Shown one piece after another: positions 8,780 to 16,979 of a DNA stretch of 64,000 nt. This DNA is from Clostridia bacterium (GTDB lineage: Bacteria > Bacillota > Clostridia > TANB77 > CAG-508), in contig JAFTJF010000001.1 of NCBI GenBank assembly GCA_017456555.1, forward strand, positions 1 through 64,000, given 5' to 3'. The translations under genes were made by a program, and so were the position numbers. A model generated the notes under the pieces. That model did no database searches. It worked only from the letters and a program-made list of their open reading frames with translations, and had not been told where the DNA came from. Position 1 is the first letter of the stretch; each line of letters starts with the position of its first letter.

Positions 8780-9679
8780 TTATTTATTTCTGTCCCTTAT
8801 ATAAATTGTTAAGCCTTTTAAGAATTCTGCTTTTTCTCCATATTGTTCAATATCTTTTAAGGCTTCATCTATAATTTTATTTAATTCTTTTTTTGCACCT
8901 TCTAATCCATAATAAGAAACATAAGTACATTTTTCCATTTCTTTGTCATTTCCAACTGGTTTTCCCATTATTTCTTGGTCACCTTCTTCAGAAAGAATAT
9001 CATCTTTTATTTGGAAAGCTAAACCAATTTTATCTGCAAATTTTGAAAGAATTTCAATATCTTTTTCAGGTGCTCCAGCTAAAATTGCTCCCATTCTTAC
9101 ACTAAGTTTTAATAATGCACCTGTTTTATTTTCATGAATATATTGTAATAATTCTTTTGATATTTGTTTTCCTTCAAGTTCTGTATCTAAGTATTCTCCA
9201 GCAATCATTCTATCTGTTGCAACAGAAAATTCATTAAATGCTCTGATTTTTCTTTTTAATAAATCATAATCATCTTTTTCAGAAGTCCTTTTTAATTCTT
9301 CACTTATTGTAATATACGCTTGATTGAAAAGTGCATCTCCTGCCAAAAGTGCCGTTGCATGATTGAATGCTTTATGATTTGTTGGTTTTCCATGTCTAAA
9401 ATCATCATTATCAATTTCTGGCAAATCATCATGAATTAATGAAAAATTATGCACCATTTCTAATGCCATTGAAAATGGTAAACATTTTTCATAATCTTCT
9501 TTAAATAATTTATAAGTATCTATTACTAATATTGCTCTTAATCTTTTTCCACCAGCCATTAGACTATATTCTACAGAGTTATTTAAAATATTTTCATAGC
9601 ATTCTTCTTTTCTTATATATTTTTCTAATTCTTTATTTACTAATTCTTGATATTTCTTTAGTTCTTCTTTAAATCCCAT
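8780..9679 (-). CDS. ispA: Farnesyl diphosphate synthase (short-chain polyprenyl synthetase)
   Basis: A 299-residue all-helical prenyltransferase that condenses isopentenyl diphosphate with DMAPP/GPP to make FPP for quinones and undecaprenyl carriers. First aspartate-rich motif: DDLPEIDNDD (84-93), followed by RHGKPTNH. Second motif: QIKDDILSEEGD (from Q223), in which the fifth position, usually aspartate, is serine (S230). GGxR-type phosphate-binding GGKRLR is at 43-48. AAGGAG precedes the ATG. No dxs or xseB neighbours, unlike the common ispA-xseB-dxs arrangement. The product length is assigned by family resemblance only. Confidence 0.9.
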   Translation of the reverse strand: MGFKEELKKYQELVNKELEKYIRKEECYENILNNSVEYSLMAGGKRLRAILVIDTYKLFKEDYEKCLPFSMALEMVHNFSLIHDDLPEIDNDDFRHGKPTNHKAFNHATALLAGDALFNQAYITISEELKRTSEKDDYDLLKRKIRAFNEFSVATDRMIAGEYLDTELEGKQISKELLQYIHENKTGALLKLSVRMGAILAGAPEKDIEILSKFADKIGLAFQIKDDILSEEGDQEIMGKPVGNDKEMEKCTYVSYYGLEGAKKELNKIIDEALKDIEQYGEKAEFLKGLTIYIRDRNK

Positions 9680-9741
9680 ATATTACTCCTTGTATAAAGT
9701 TCATATTTTTTCTTATATAAATGTATATCACAAAATAATAA

Positions 9742-9772
9742 AAAAAAGAATAGTTTTAAACTATTCTTTTTT
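9742..9772 (-). terminator. Intrinsic terminator after MATE pseudogene
   Basis: Near-perfect stem AAAAAAGAATAGTTT with AAACTATTCTTTTTT, tiny loop, T-rich on the minus strand. Lies between the MATE gene and ispA. Confidence 0.78.
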
Positions 9773-9817
9773 ATTTTCGTTTATATATTTTGGTTTCCAA
9801 TTTTATTCTTTTTGTTT

Positions 9818-11150
9818 TTAACCATATTTATATTTTTTCCTATTTGCTATTAAGAATCCAAGTGAGAAAAATAATGTTATTACTTCAGCAAGCACAACTG
9901 CAAGCCATATTCCATCTATTCCTAAAATTAAAGGTAATATTAGTATAAATGCTATTTGGAATAAAAGTGTTCTTAAAAAAGAAATTGCAGTTGAGATTGG
10001 TCCATTATGTAATGCAGTAAAGAATGATGAACTAAATATATTCAAACCACTTATTATATATGAAAGTGAGAATATTCTTATTGCTCTAGTGGTCATTGCT
10101 AAAAGTGCATCATCATAACTTACAAATATTGATGCTAAAAATTTCGAAGAAATTTCAGCTAACCCTGTCATTAAAATTGAAACAATAGTAATTAATCTTG
10201 CACATCTAACCAGTAAATTTCTCAGTTCTTTATGATCTTCAGCCCCATAATGATATCCAATAACTGGTGCTGTTCCTATTGCAAATCCTAAATATGTACC
10301 AGAAAATATAAAACTTATATACATTATAATTCCATAAGCAACTACTCCATCTGGACCAGCATATTTCATAAGTTGAACATTATAAAGCATATTAACAAGT
10401 GAAGTTGATAAATTACTTACCATTTCTGACAAACCATTAATACAAGATCCTCTAATAGCCTTCCAATCAAATCTAGCTTTTGTAAGTCGTAATTTAGTTT
10501 TATTTTTTCTCATAAAATATATAAGTGGAACTACACCACCAAAAATTTGGCTTATTCCTGTTGATAATGCTGCTCCAAATACACCAAGTCCAAAATTATA
10601 CATAAATATAAAATCAAGTGTTACATTTACTAGTCCTGAAACTATTGAGACCAGAAGACCAAAAAGTGGTGTTTCTGCAACAACCACAAAACTTTGAAAA
10701 CAGTTTTGTAGTAAAAATGGAGTTAAAAATAAAAATAGTGTTCCACCATAAGTTACACAATCTTCAATTAAAACATCATCTGCTCCAAGTAATTTTGCAA
10801 TTTGCCTTATAAGTGGTGTACCAATAAGTGTTAAAACAATTCCAACTATTATTAATAAATAAACTAGCATTGAAAAATATTCATTTGCTTTTTTAGCATC
10901 GCCTTCACCTATCGTTTTTGAAACCAAAGCACTACCGCCCAGTTCCTATCATATATCCAATTGAGCCAAGTATCATTAGTACTGGCATAATTAAATTAAC
11001 AGCAGCAAAAGCGTCTGATCCAACTCCATTAGATACAAATGCTCCATCTATAACACCATAAATCAATGAAAAAATCATCATTATTATTGTAGGCAAAGTA
11101 AATCTTATTAATTTTTTATAATCAAAATGTTCAGATAATTGTATTCGCAT
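9818..11150 (-). pseudogene. MATE-family multidrug/sodium antiporter, frameshifted
   Basis: Two adjacent reading frames together make one MATE exporter of about 443 residues. The first 72 residues (10932-11150) run from MRIQLSEHFDYKK into GYMIGTGR then stop. The remainder (9818-10927) resumes at LVSKTIGEGDAKKANEYFS. Removing one base from the C run at 10938-10940 restores GTGGSALVSK, the normal continuation after the first helix pair. So a single-base insertion breaks the gene, or it is an assembly or sequencing error in a short G run. The rest of the gene is intact across about twelve helices. Family members expel cationic drugs by Na+ or H+ antiport. Confidence 0.85.
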
Positions 11151-11177
11151 TTTTTCTCCTTAGTATCTTATAATTTA

Positions 11178-11206
11178 ATTTTAAAGGAAGAAAAAATTAT
11201 TGTCAA
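11178..11206 (-). promoter_or_regulatory. Sigma-A-type promoter of the MATE gene
   Basis: On the minus strand TTGACA (11206-11201), a 17-base spacer and TAAAAT (11183-11178), about 28 bases before the ATG at 11150. Confidence 0.75.
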
Positions 11207-11244
11207 CCAACCTTACCTATTTGTAATTTAATTGTTATATGATT

Positions 11245-12213
11245 TTACTCAACAATTTCTAGACCACAATTATAACTTGTGTCTTCAAAAATAATTTGAC
11301 TATCTTTTTTTAATGTAATATCAATTTTTGAATTAATATTTTCAAAAATATATTTATCCATTTTCCCTTTGACAGGAGCTTTTAAATTTAATCCTTTATC
11401 ATATTTAGATTTTATATTTATGTTATATTCTCCTTTTTTTAATGCTATATTTAGATATTTGTCATTAACATTGTATTTTATTATTTTAGAGTTATTATAA
11501 GTTGTAAATCTGTATTCATTATCCTCTATTATTAAATCACAAATAACACCTCTAAAATTAAAGGCTTTAAATGGAATGTCTGCTATTGATAGCATAAAAC
11601 TAGCTTTTGAATTTTTAAAATTATTTGCCTGACACCAAATATAATTTTTTGGAAATGAACATCCCCAATCTTTTTCAATATAACCAATACCCTCATCAAA
11701 ATTTATTTTATTACCATTAATATTGATTTTGCCATATGTTTTATTTTTCATACAAAGTATTGCATGGTTGCATTCCATAAATGGTATATAAGAAAATGGT
11801 CCCATTATATTGGGATTAAAAAGATTTGTTTTTATATTTTTACTATTTGTATATTTTATATCTCCATTTATTTTTAAATTCTGTTTTCTATCATCAATAT
11901 CTATATGCAAGTTTGTTTTTGAGAATAAATTTTTTCCTATTTTCACACAAAACGGATTATCTGAAAATTTAAACTCTTCAATACTATAATTCACATAGTA
12001 TGATTCTCTATTTGTTATAACCTGTATAAAGGCTTTTCTCTCATTTTCATTTATATTTATTCCTGGTATAAAAGAAATCCCATTTTCTTTATTAATATTT
12101 TTAAAATACCACCCTTCAAAATAATTTTTATTTGTATCTAAATATTTTTCTCCCTGAAAAATCTCAGGATTTTTTATCAAAAATAAATTATTCATATATG
12201 GTATTATTTTCAA
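11245..12213 (-). CDS. Tocopherol cyclase-like protein
   Basis: A 322-residue protein with the conserved landmarks of the tocopherol cyclase family: YFEGWYFKN (about 32-40) near the N-terminus, a central MECNHAI block, and GYIEKDWGCSFPKNYIWCQ (from about residue 176). In bacteria that do not make tocopherol, these are lipocalin-like proteins of unknown substrate, possibly acting on hydrophobic small molecules. Start uncertain: the long form begins with TTG (12213), an ATG six codons on (12195) also fits, and neither has a clear ribosome site. It is divergent from tspO, whose product binds tetrapyrroles; a link is speculative. Confidence 0.75.
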   Translation of the reverse strand: MKIIPYMNNLFLIKNPEIFQGEKYLDTNKNYFEGWYFKNINKENGISFIPGININENERKAFIQVITNRESYYVNYSIEEFKFSDNPFCVKIGKNLFSKTNLHIDIDDRKQNLKINGDIKYTNSKNIKTNLFNPNIMGPFSYIPFMECNHAILCMKNKTYGKININGNKINFDEGIGYIEKDWGCSFPKNYIWCQANNFKNSKASFMLSIADIPFKAFNFRGVICDLIIEDNEYRFTTYNNSKIIKYNVNDKYLNIALKKGEYNINIKSKYDKGLNLKAPVKGKMDKYIFENINSKIDITLKKDSQIIFEDTSYNCGLEIVE

Positions 12214-12329
12214 AATAACTAAATATATTCTAATAATTGTCTTTTATTTCAATATCTTTTATGTATTTTTTTATTTGTAAATAACATATTTTTCTCTTCT
12301 CAAAATAAACTTCTATTAGGAGGTTTAAT

Positions 12330-12788
12330 ATGTCAAATTTAAAAATTTATGTAAAATCAATTCTTATTACAGTTATTTTAGGAGGACTTGTTGGTTTTAT
12401 TATTTCTGGATACATAGATTACTCTTCTCTTCAAAAACCACCATTAGCTCCACCAAGCAGTTTATTTCCAATAGTATGGACTATACTTTATATTCTAATG
12501 GGAATTTCATATGGAATTTTAAAAAGTAATAATCTAGTAGATTCAAAAATAAATCTAATTTATTACTCTCAATTGATAGTCAATCTGCTTTGGCCAATCG
12601 CATTTTTTGTTCTAAAATGGAGATTCTTTGCATTTTTATGGATTATACTACTTGTTGTATTAGTAATAAATATGATTATTCAATTTTACAATAAAAATCA
12701 ATTATCTGCTCTTCTTCAAATACCATATCTATTATGGCTTTTATTTGCTACATACCTTAATTTAGGAGTATATTTATTAAACAGATAA
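12330..12788 (+). CDS. tspO: TspO/MBR family membrane protein
   Basis: A 152-residue five-helix membrane protein. Diagnostic residues are present: PPLAPPSSLFPIVWTILY with following MGISYG, the NLLWPIAFF helix, and PYLLWLLFATYLNLGVYLLN at the C-terminus. TspO proteins bind porphyrins and related ligands and affect tetrapyrrole or stress metabolism. AGGAGG lies seven bases before the ATG. It is one of only two protein genes on the plus strand in this window and ends at a two-way terminator shared with the flavodoxin gene. Confidence 0.93.
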   Translation: MSNLKIYVKSILITVILGGLVGFIISGYIDYSSLQKPPLAPPSSLFPIVWTILYILMGISYGILKSNNLVDSKINLIYYSQLIVNLLWPIAFFVLKWRFFAFLWIILLVVLVINMIIQFYNKNQLSALLQIPYLLWLLFATYLNLGVYLLNR

Positions 12789-12851
12789 TTGTAAAAAATC
12801 AATTATCTAAATTTCAATTTAGTGATGATATTTTGTATTATGTATCAACCA

Positions 12852-12881
12852 AAAAAGCGATTAGATTTCTAATCGCTTTTT
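12852..12881. terminator. Bidirectional terminator between tspO and flavodoxin gene
   Basis: 14-bp perfect stem AAAAAGCGATTAGA (12852-12865) with TCTAATCGCTTTTT (12868-12881). T runs on both strands serve the converging genes. Confidence 0.88.
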
Positions 12882-12889
12882 GTTATATT

Positions 12890-13369
12890 TTACTCTTCTT
12901 TAATATCCTCAAGCCAAGAAGTTACTAGTTCTTTCAATTCTTCATCAGATTTATTTTTTACAAATCCAAATTCTTTTCCTTCTAGTACTGCTGCTCCTTT
13001 ACAAAGTACTTCTATTTTCTCAAAACAGTTTCCCTTTCCACCTTCATCTGTACAAAATGGAAATACTGTTTTCTTTTCCCAATTATGTGTTTTTATAAAT
13101 GTTCTTAAAGCTGGTGCTATTGTAAACATCCAAACCGGTGTTCCTAAATAAATTGTATCATATTTTGAAATATCAATATCATCTTGCATTTTAGGTTTAT
13201 ATCCAGTACTTGCATGAACTAAGCCTATTGTATAAGCTTTAGCAACAGAATAATCTTTTTTTAATTCAATTTCAAAAATATCGCTTCCAGTTTCTTTTTT
13301 TATTAATTCTGCAACTCTTTCTGTATTTCCTGTGCAAGAATAATAAACAACTAAACTTTTATTTTCCAT
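12890..13369 (-). CDS. Flavodoxin
   Basis: A 159-residue FMN-binding electron carrier. The phosphate-binding loop is YSCTGNTERVA (residues 10-20); the second flavin loop carries LGTPVWMFTIAPALRTF, with the tryptophan typical of flavodoxin and flavodoxin-like oxidoreductases. It probably shuttles low-potential electrons in anaerobic metabolism. It is the last gene of a likely three-gene run with cardiolipin synthase and a membrane protein (12-base gap upstream). Confidence 0.9.
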   Translation of the reverse strand: MENKSLVVYYSCTGNTERVAELIKKETGSDIFEIELKKDYSVAKAYTIGLVHASTGYKPKMQDDIDISKYDTIYLGTPVWMFTIAPALRTFIKTHNWEKKTVFPFCTDEGGKGNCFEKIEVLCKGAAVLEGKEFGFVKNKSDEELKELVTSWLEDIKEE

Positions 13370-13381
13370 AAATATTTTCTC

Positions 13382-14047
13382 CTAACTATCTTTTTTGGCA
13401 GTTATTATCATATATAGCCCTAAAACAATAATTATTAAACTTACTCCCATTCCAGTATAACCATTTAATGTTGAGTCATATCCTTCACAAAATGTATCAA
13501 GTAATACAACTTGTGTCAATACTATTGATGTTAATGCACTTGCAAACTTTGTTATTTTTATACCTTTAATAATTGGCTCTTGATTCCTTTTATATTTTAT
13601 CATTCCATAAATGCTACTCCCAATCGAATAAAACGCCATTAATGCAACTAAATAAGTTATATATTCATGCATTGTTGTATTTGTTCCTTTATAATACATA
13701 TACGAACTAACGAAGAAATATGCAATTCCTAATAAAATTAATAATATTCCATTATGCATATAAATTCTGTATTCTGCTTCAAGCTTTTTAGTTTCGTCTT
13801 TAATTTGTCTACTTTTTCCATATCTTTTAACAGTTAAAAAACGGCAAATTGCTAGAACAAAACTAAATATTGCATTTACGAAAAACCACATTGACGGTAT
13901 TGTAAGCGATAACACAAATTTAACTACTGCTACAAACGCATTTCCAATTGTAGATCCTATTAAAAACAATACTATTCGGTCTTTTTTATCTAGTTCTATA
14001 ATATTATTTATAACTTTTTTCATTACTTTTTTTATTTCCTTTTGCAC
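13382..14047 (-). CDS. Polytopic membrane protein of unknown function
   Basis: A 221-residue protein with about six hydrophobic helices, arranged as two near N-terminal helices, two central ones (about 95-140) and a pair in the C-terminal third. A basic N-terminus (KKVMKKVINN) suggests a cytoplasmic start. The listed start is GTG with no ribosome site; an ATG eight codons in (14023) has AAGGA upstream, though at a long spacing. I do not recognise a family. It sits between cardiolipin synthase and flavodoxin, with gaps of 11 and 12 bases, so it is probably cotranscribed with them. Confidence 0.68.
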   Translation of the reverse strand: MQKEIKKVMKKVINNIIELDKKDRIVLFLIGSTIGNAFVAVVKFVLSLTIPSMWFFVNAIFSFVLAICRFLTVKRYGKSRQIKDETKKLEAEYRIYMHNGILLILLGIAYFFVSSYMYYKGTNTTMHEYITYLVALMAFYSIGSSIYGMIKYKRNQEPIIKGIKITKFASALTSIVLTQVVLLDTFCEGYDSTLNGYTGMGVSLIIIVLGLYMIITAKKDS

Positions 14048-14058
14048 TTTTTATAATT

Positions 14059-15639
14059 TTAAAATAATGGAAAAAATACTTTCATTACTTCAACAAGTAT
14101 TTTTTTCATACTTCCAAGCTCGGTTTCAGGATTTACGATTTCTCTAGATACATTTAAGGTTTCTAAAAAATCCTTTTTCATATCAATTATACAATCTGCA
14201 TTATACATCCAAACACCACATTCGAAATGATGTACTAAAGAACGATAGTCTAAGTTTACAGTTCCACAAGTTGCATACATGTCATCACATATAAATTCTT
14301 TTGCATGTATAAATCCTGGAATATACTCGTAAATCTTAACTCCAGACTTAACTAAAACTTCATAATTAGACTTAGTCATCCAAAACACCGTCTTTTTATC
14401 TGGCACAAAAGGTGTTATTATTCTAACATCAACACCTTTTTTAGCACAATTACAAATTGTATTTAATATTTCATAATCACAAATTAAATATGGAGTTGTT
14501 ATATAAATATATTCTTTTGCTGAATTTAACATATTTAAATAAACATATTTTGCAACTGAATCTTCATAAAAATCATCTGGTCCATCTCCATAAGGTGCAA
14601 CTACGCATTTCTCATTCAATTTATCATATTTTATATCCATAAATGTTTTAATATCAATTACGTTTTTAGTTTGTGAATTCCATGTTTCAAAAAATAATGC
14701 AGTTAAACTTTTTACAGCTTCCCCTTCTAATTTTACTGCAGTATCTTTCCAATGTCCAAATTTTACTTTTTCATTAATATATTCATCTGCAAGATTTATT
14801 CCACCTGTAAAACCAATTATTCCATCTATAACTGTAATTTTTCTATGATCTCTATTATTATGTATTTTCGATAAAACAGGAGTAAATTTATTCGATGGCA
14901 TACAGTTAATTCCATCCATCTCAAGTTCTTTATAATATTTATCACTTAATGTTGTCATACATCCAAAATCATCATAAATGACAAAAACTTTTACTCCTCG
15001 TTTTGCTTTTTCTTTTAGAATTTCATAAATACTATTCCACATTTTTCCTTTTTCAATAATGAAATATTCCATTAAAATAAATTTTTCTGCTTTCCTTAAA
15101 CTTTCTAACAGAGCTTTATGAAATTCTTCTCCAATTTTATAATAAGATACTTTTGTATTTTTATAGCAAGGTAATTCAGTAACATTTTTAATATAATTAG
15201 CTTGAAGATATGCATCACTATTATCTTTTTTCAATTCTTCTAATGCTTTGTTTTGTTTTAAATATGGTTTCATTTTATCTTTATTCTTCTTATAAGCTTC
15301 AATCGTTTTTTTACTTTGATTATCACTTGTTAAAAGCATAAAAACAAAAGCCCCCATAACAAAAAACAACATAATAATTATAATCCAAGGTAATTTTGTT
15401 TCTGGATTTTTATATTTATTAATTATATACAAAAATACACCTATATAAAACACATATCCTATTATTGAAATTGTAATAGAATATTTATTAAATAAATAAA
15501 ATACAACTAGCAGTTGAACAAATTCTAATAAAATAGCAAGTCCACATATAAAAAATCTTGATCTTAAAATTTTTAATAATCTATTAATAGTTATTTCCTC
15601 CATTAAAAAATTAAATCGTCGTAGAAATCCTCTGTACAT
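14059..15639 (-). CDS. cls: Cardiolipin synthase (phospholipase D superfamily)
   Basis: Makes cardiolipin by transesterifying phosphatidylglycerol at the membrane. The 526-residue protein has two or three N-terminal helices and two PLD active sites: HRKITVID (about residue 262) and HAKEFICDD (about 443). The second motif is a close HxKxxxxD match, followed by GTVNLDYRS. The start is uncertain. The long form begins at 15639 inside a large hairpin that looks like a terminator. The next ATG (15603) lies just after the hairpin, and GGAGG falls directly after that ATG, so the real start could be slightly further in. Two genes follow in the same direction. Confidence 0.9.
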   Translation of the reverse strand: MYRGFLRRFNFLMEEITINRLLKILRSRFFICGLAILLEFVQLLVVFYLFNKYSITISIIGYVFYIGVFLYIINKYKNPETKLPWIIIIMLFFVMGAFVFMLLTSDNQSKKTIEAYKKNKDKMKPYLKQNKALEELKKDNSDAYLQANYIKNVTELPCYKNTKVSYYKIGEEFHKALLESLRKAEKFILMEYFIIEKGKMWNSIYEILKEKAKRGVKVFVIYDDFGCMTTLSDKYYKELEMDGINCMPSNKFTPVLSKIHNNRDHRKITVIDGIIGFTGGINLADEYINEKVKFGHWKDTAVKLEGEAVKSLTALFFETWNSQTKNVIDIKTFMDIKYDKLNEKCVVAPYGDGPDDFYEDSVAKYVYLNMLNSAKEYIYITTPYLICDYEILNTICNCAKKGVDVRIITPFVPDKKTVFWMTKSNYEVLVKSGVKIYEYIPGFIHAKEFICDDMYATCGTVNLDYRSLVHHFECGVWMYNADCIIDMKKDFLETLNVSREIVNPETELGSMKKILVEVMKVFFPLF

Positions 15640-15697
15640 TTACGCTATAAGAAGTAACTTCTAACAGCCTAAAAGTTTAAATTTCGTGCCGACGATT
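15611..15697 (-). terminator. Long composite hairpin between the four-helix protein gene and cls
   Basis: Outer stem 15690-15697 with 15614-15621 (AATCGTCG/CGACGATT on the minus strand) is followed by TAATTTTTT, so it is terminator-like. It encloses an inner 12-bp hairpin (15644-15668, GCTGTTAGAAGT/ACTTCTTATAGC, one mismatch). It begins 16 bases past the upstream stop. It may simply terminate that gene, or regulate cls. Confidence 0.6.
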
Positions 15698-15712
15698 ATA
15701 TTTGTTCCACTT

Positions 15713-16111
15713 TTATTGTTCTTTATTTCCTTTAATATACGCATATATTGGATAGTTTAAAACACAGATTAATAATCCTACAACACCTGTTACTAATCCA
15801 ACTATCATATCAGCTTGGCTTGCGTTTCCAACCATTATTTTGCTCATTCCAAATCCCATTATTAATGATCCAACTACACCAACTGTCCATGTAGCTACTA
15901 ATCCCCAATTGATTGGTCCATGTGGTTTTCTTGGATGATTTTTTCTGTATATTGGTATAATACATAATAAAATAATAAATCCAATTATCGCTGTTACAAC
16001 ACCAGCTTTAAATAAATTCCATTCTGGTATTAAACACATACACATTCCGATTGCAAATATTAGTCCTCCAACTGTTCCTAAAATAATTTGTAATAAAGTT
16101 TCTTTTTTCAT
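15713..16111 (-). CDS. Four-helix membrane protein with an internal duplication
   Basis: A 132-residue protein with four transmembrane helices in two similar halves. Each half runs G-rich helix, short loop, helix, then a proline and tyrosine: first half ends IPIYRKNH, second half ends YPIYAYIKG. Helix one of each half carries GxxIxxxGMxM-type spacing (GGLIFAIGMCM and GSLIMGFGMSK). I know no function for this family. GGAGG precedes the ATG. It lies 44 bases downstream of the first small charged protein gene, and may be transcribed with it. Confidence 0.7.
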   Translation of the reverse strand: MKKETLLQIILGTVGGLIFAIGMCMCLIPEWNLFKAGVVTAIIGFIILLCIIPIYRKNHPRKPHGPINWGLVATWTVGVVGSLIMGFGMSKIMVGNASQADMIVGLVTGVVGLLICVLNYPIYAYIKGNKEQ

Positions 16112-16155
16112 AATTTTCCTCCAAAATTTATTATTTATTTTAATTTTATTAAGAA

Positions 16156-16431
16156 CTATTTTTTTATATTCTTTTGAGAATCTTCTACTATTTTTCGTGT
16201 TCTTTCTAAGTGTTCTTCTCTTAATTTTATATTTCTTTCTTCCAATTCTTTTTGTTCTTTTTTTACTCTTTCTTTTGCTTCTTCAATTGTTTCATCGTCA
16301 TTTCTTAAAAACATATCAACAAATTTGTCTTCAAGTTTTTTATATCCAGAAACAACTGTGTTTTCTACTTTTTTATAAGCTCCAACTACATTTTTCTCTA
16401 TTTTTTTATTTGCATTTCTTATTTTTCCCAC
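16156..16431 (-). CDS. Small charged coiled-coil-like protein, paralogue 1
   Basis: A 91-residue, strongly charged protein with no membrane segment. Residues 1-40 are short imperfect repeats of the form V-x-G-A/G-Y-K-K-x-E (NVVGAYKKVENTVVSGYKKLE), followed by a Glu/Lys-rich helix (about 52-90). The start is GTG with GGAGG nine bases upstream. It is closely similar to the next upstream gene. It has its own promoter and a palindrome just downstream of the -10 box (see regulatory entries). I do not recognise a characterised family; similar short proteins in Firmicutes are annotated only as hypothetical. Confidence 0.75.
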   Translation of the reverse strand: MGKIRNANKKIEKNVVGAYKKVENTVVSGYKKLEDKFVDMFLRNDDETIEEAKERVKKEQKELEERNIKLREEHLERTRKIVEDSQKNIKK

Positions 16432-16455
16432 AACTTGTTTCCTCCTTTCTACAAA

Positions 16456-16469
16456 ACAACATTTGTTGG
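16456..16469. promoter_or_regulatory. TetR-type operator copy 1, upstream of 16156-16431
   Basis: Palindrome ACAACA-TT-TGTTGG. It lies 14 bases after the -10 box of the gene's promoter, so it overlaps the start of transcription. It matches the palindromes at 16814 and 16879. Confidence 0.65.
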
Positions 16470-16483
16470 CTTATTTCTAATTA

Positions 16484-16512
16484 AGTATATTTCTATATCT
16501 TTAATATAACAA
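16484..16512 (-). promoter_or_regulatory. Promoter of small charged protein 1
   Basis: Minus strand TTGTTA (16512-16507), 17-base spacer, TATACT (16489-16484). Its geometry is the same as the paralogue's promoter. Confidence 0.7.
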
Positions 16513-16537
16513 TCATCAATTTCTTATTTTTGTTGGT

Positions 16538-16777
16538 TTATTGGTTATATTTTTGGCTTTCTTCCACTAATTTTTTATTTTTTTCTTCTAATTCTTCTTG
16601 TTCTTTTTTAATTCTTTCTTTTGCTTCTTCAACTGTTTCTCCATCTTTTCTTAAAAATTTGTCAACAAATTTTTTCTCTACTTTTTTGTATCCAGAAACA
16701 ACTGAATCTTCAATTTTTTTGTATCCTCCTACTACACCTTCTTCAATTTTTTTATTAGCGTCTTTTAATTTTCCCAT
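16538..16777 (-). CDS. Small charged coiled-coil-like protein, paralogue 2
   Basis: A 79-residue paralogue of the next gene downstream, sharing the GKL/IxxANKKIE start, the VVGGYKKIEDSVVSGYKKVE repeat region and the KKFVDKFLRKDGETVEEAKE segment, then a Glu/Lys-rich helix. It is slightly shorter at the C-terminus. AAAGGAG precedes the ATG. It has its own promoter and operator, and is divergent from the TetR gene. The pair looks like a recent tandem duplication that copied the promoter along with the gene. Confidence 0.75.
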   Translation of the reverse strand: MGKLKDANKKIEEGVVGGYKKIEDSVVSGYKKVEKKFVDKFLRKDGETVEEAKERIKKEQEELEEKNKKLVEESQKYNQ

Positions 16778-16813
16778 TTTACTTTTCTCCTTTAAAATTT
16801 AATTTTTATTAAC

Positions 16814-16827
16814 ACAACACTTGTTGT
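16814..16827. promoter_or_regulatory. TetR-type operator copy 2, upstream of 16538-16777
   Basis: Palindrome ACAACA-CT-TGTTGT. It is placed 14 bases after the -10 box (16847-16842), exactly as in copy 1. Confidence 0.65.
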
Positions 16828-16841
16828 CTTAATCTAAATAT

Positions 16842-16870
16842 AGTATAATCTTTTTATAAAACAAAAACAA
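16842..16870 (-). promoter_or_regulatory. Promoter of small charged protein 2
   Basis: Minus strand TTGTTT (16870-16865), 17-base spacer, TATACT (16847-16842). Confidence 0.7.
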
Positions 16871-16878
16871 CCAACAAT

Positions 16879-16896
16879 TTCCAACATGTGTTGGAA
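16879..16896. promoter_or_regulatory. TetR-type operator copy 3, in the divergent tetR promoter region
   Basis: Palindrome TTCCAACA-TG-TGTTGGAA, the most symmetric of the three copies. It lies upstream of the -35 of the small-protein promoter and upstream of the TetR gene, so it may give autoregulation. Confidence 0.65.
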
Positions 16897-16927
16897 TAAT
16901 GAAAATATTTATAAATATTTTCATTAT
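16896..16927. repeat. 32-bp perfect AT-rich palindrome before the TetR gene
   Basis: Arms ATAATGAAAATATTT (16896-16910) and AAATATTTTCATTAT (16913-16927) around AT. It touches operator copy 3 and overlaps the probable -10 (TATAAT, 16925-16930) of the TetR gene. It could be a second regulator site or a cruciform-prone element. Confidence 0.7.
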
Positions 16928-16979
16928 AATATTATATAGAATTAAATTCTTTATAACTTTGATTTGAAAGGAGAATTTT

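Noticed and set aside
16197..16802. Plus-strand ORFs opposite the small charged proteins
   Set aside because: Both small proteins are paralogues with matched promoters and ribosome sites on the minus strand; the plus frames are shadows.
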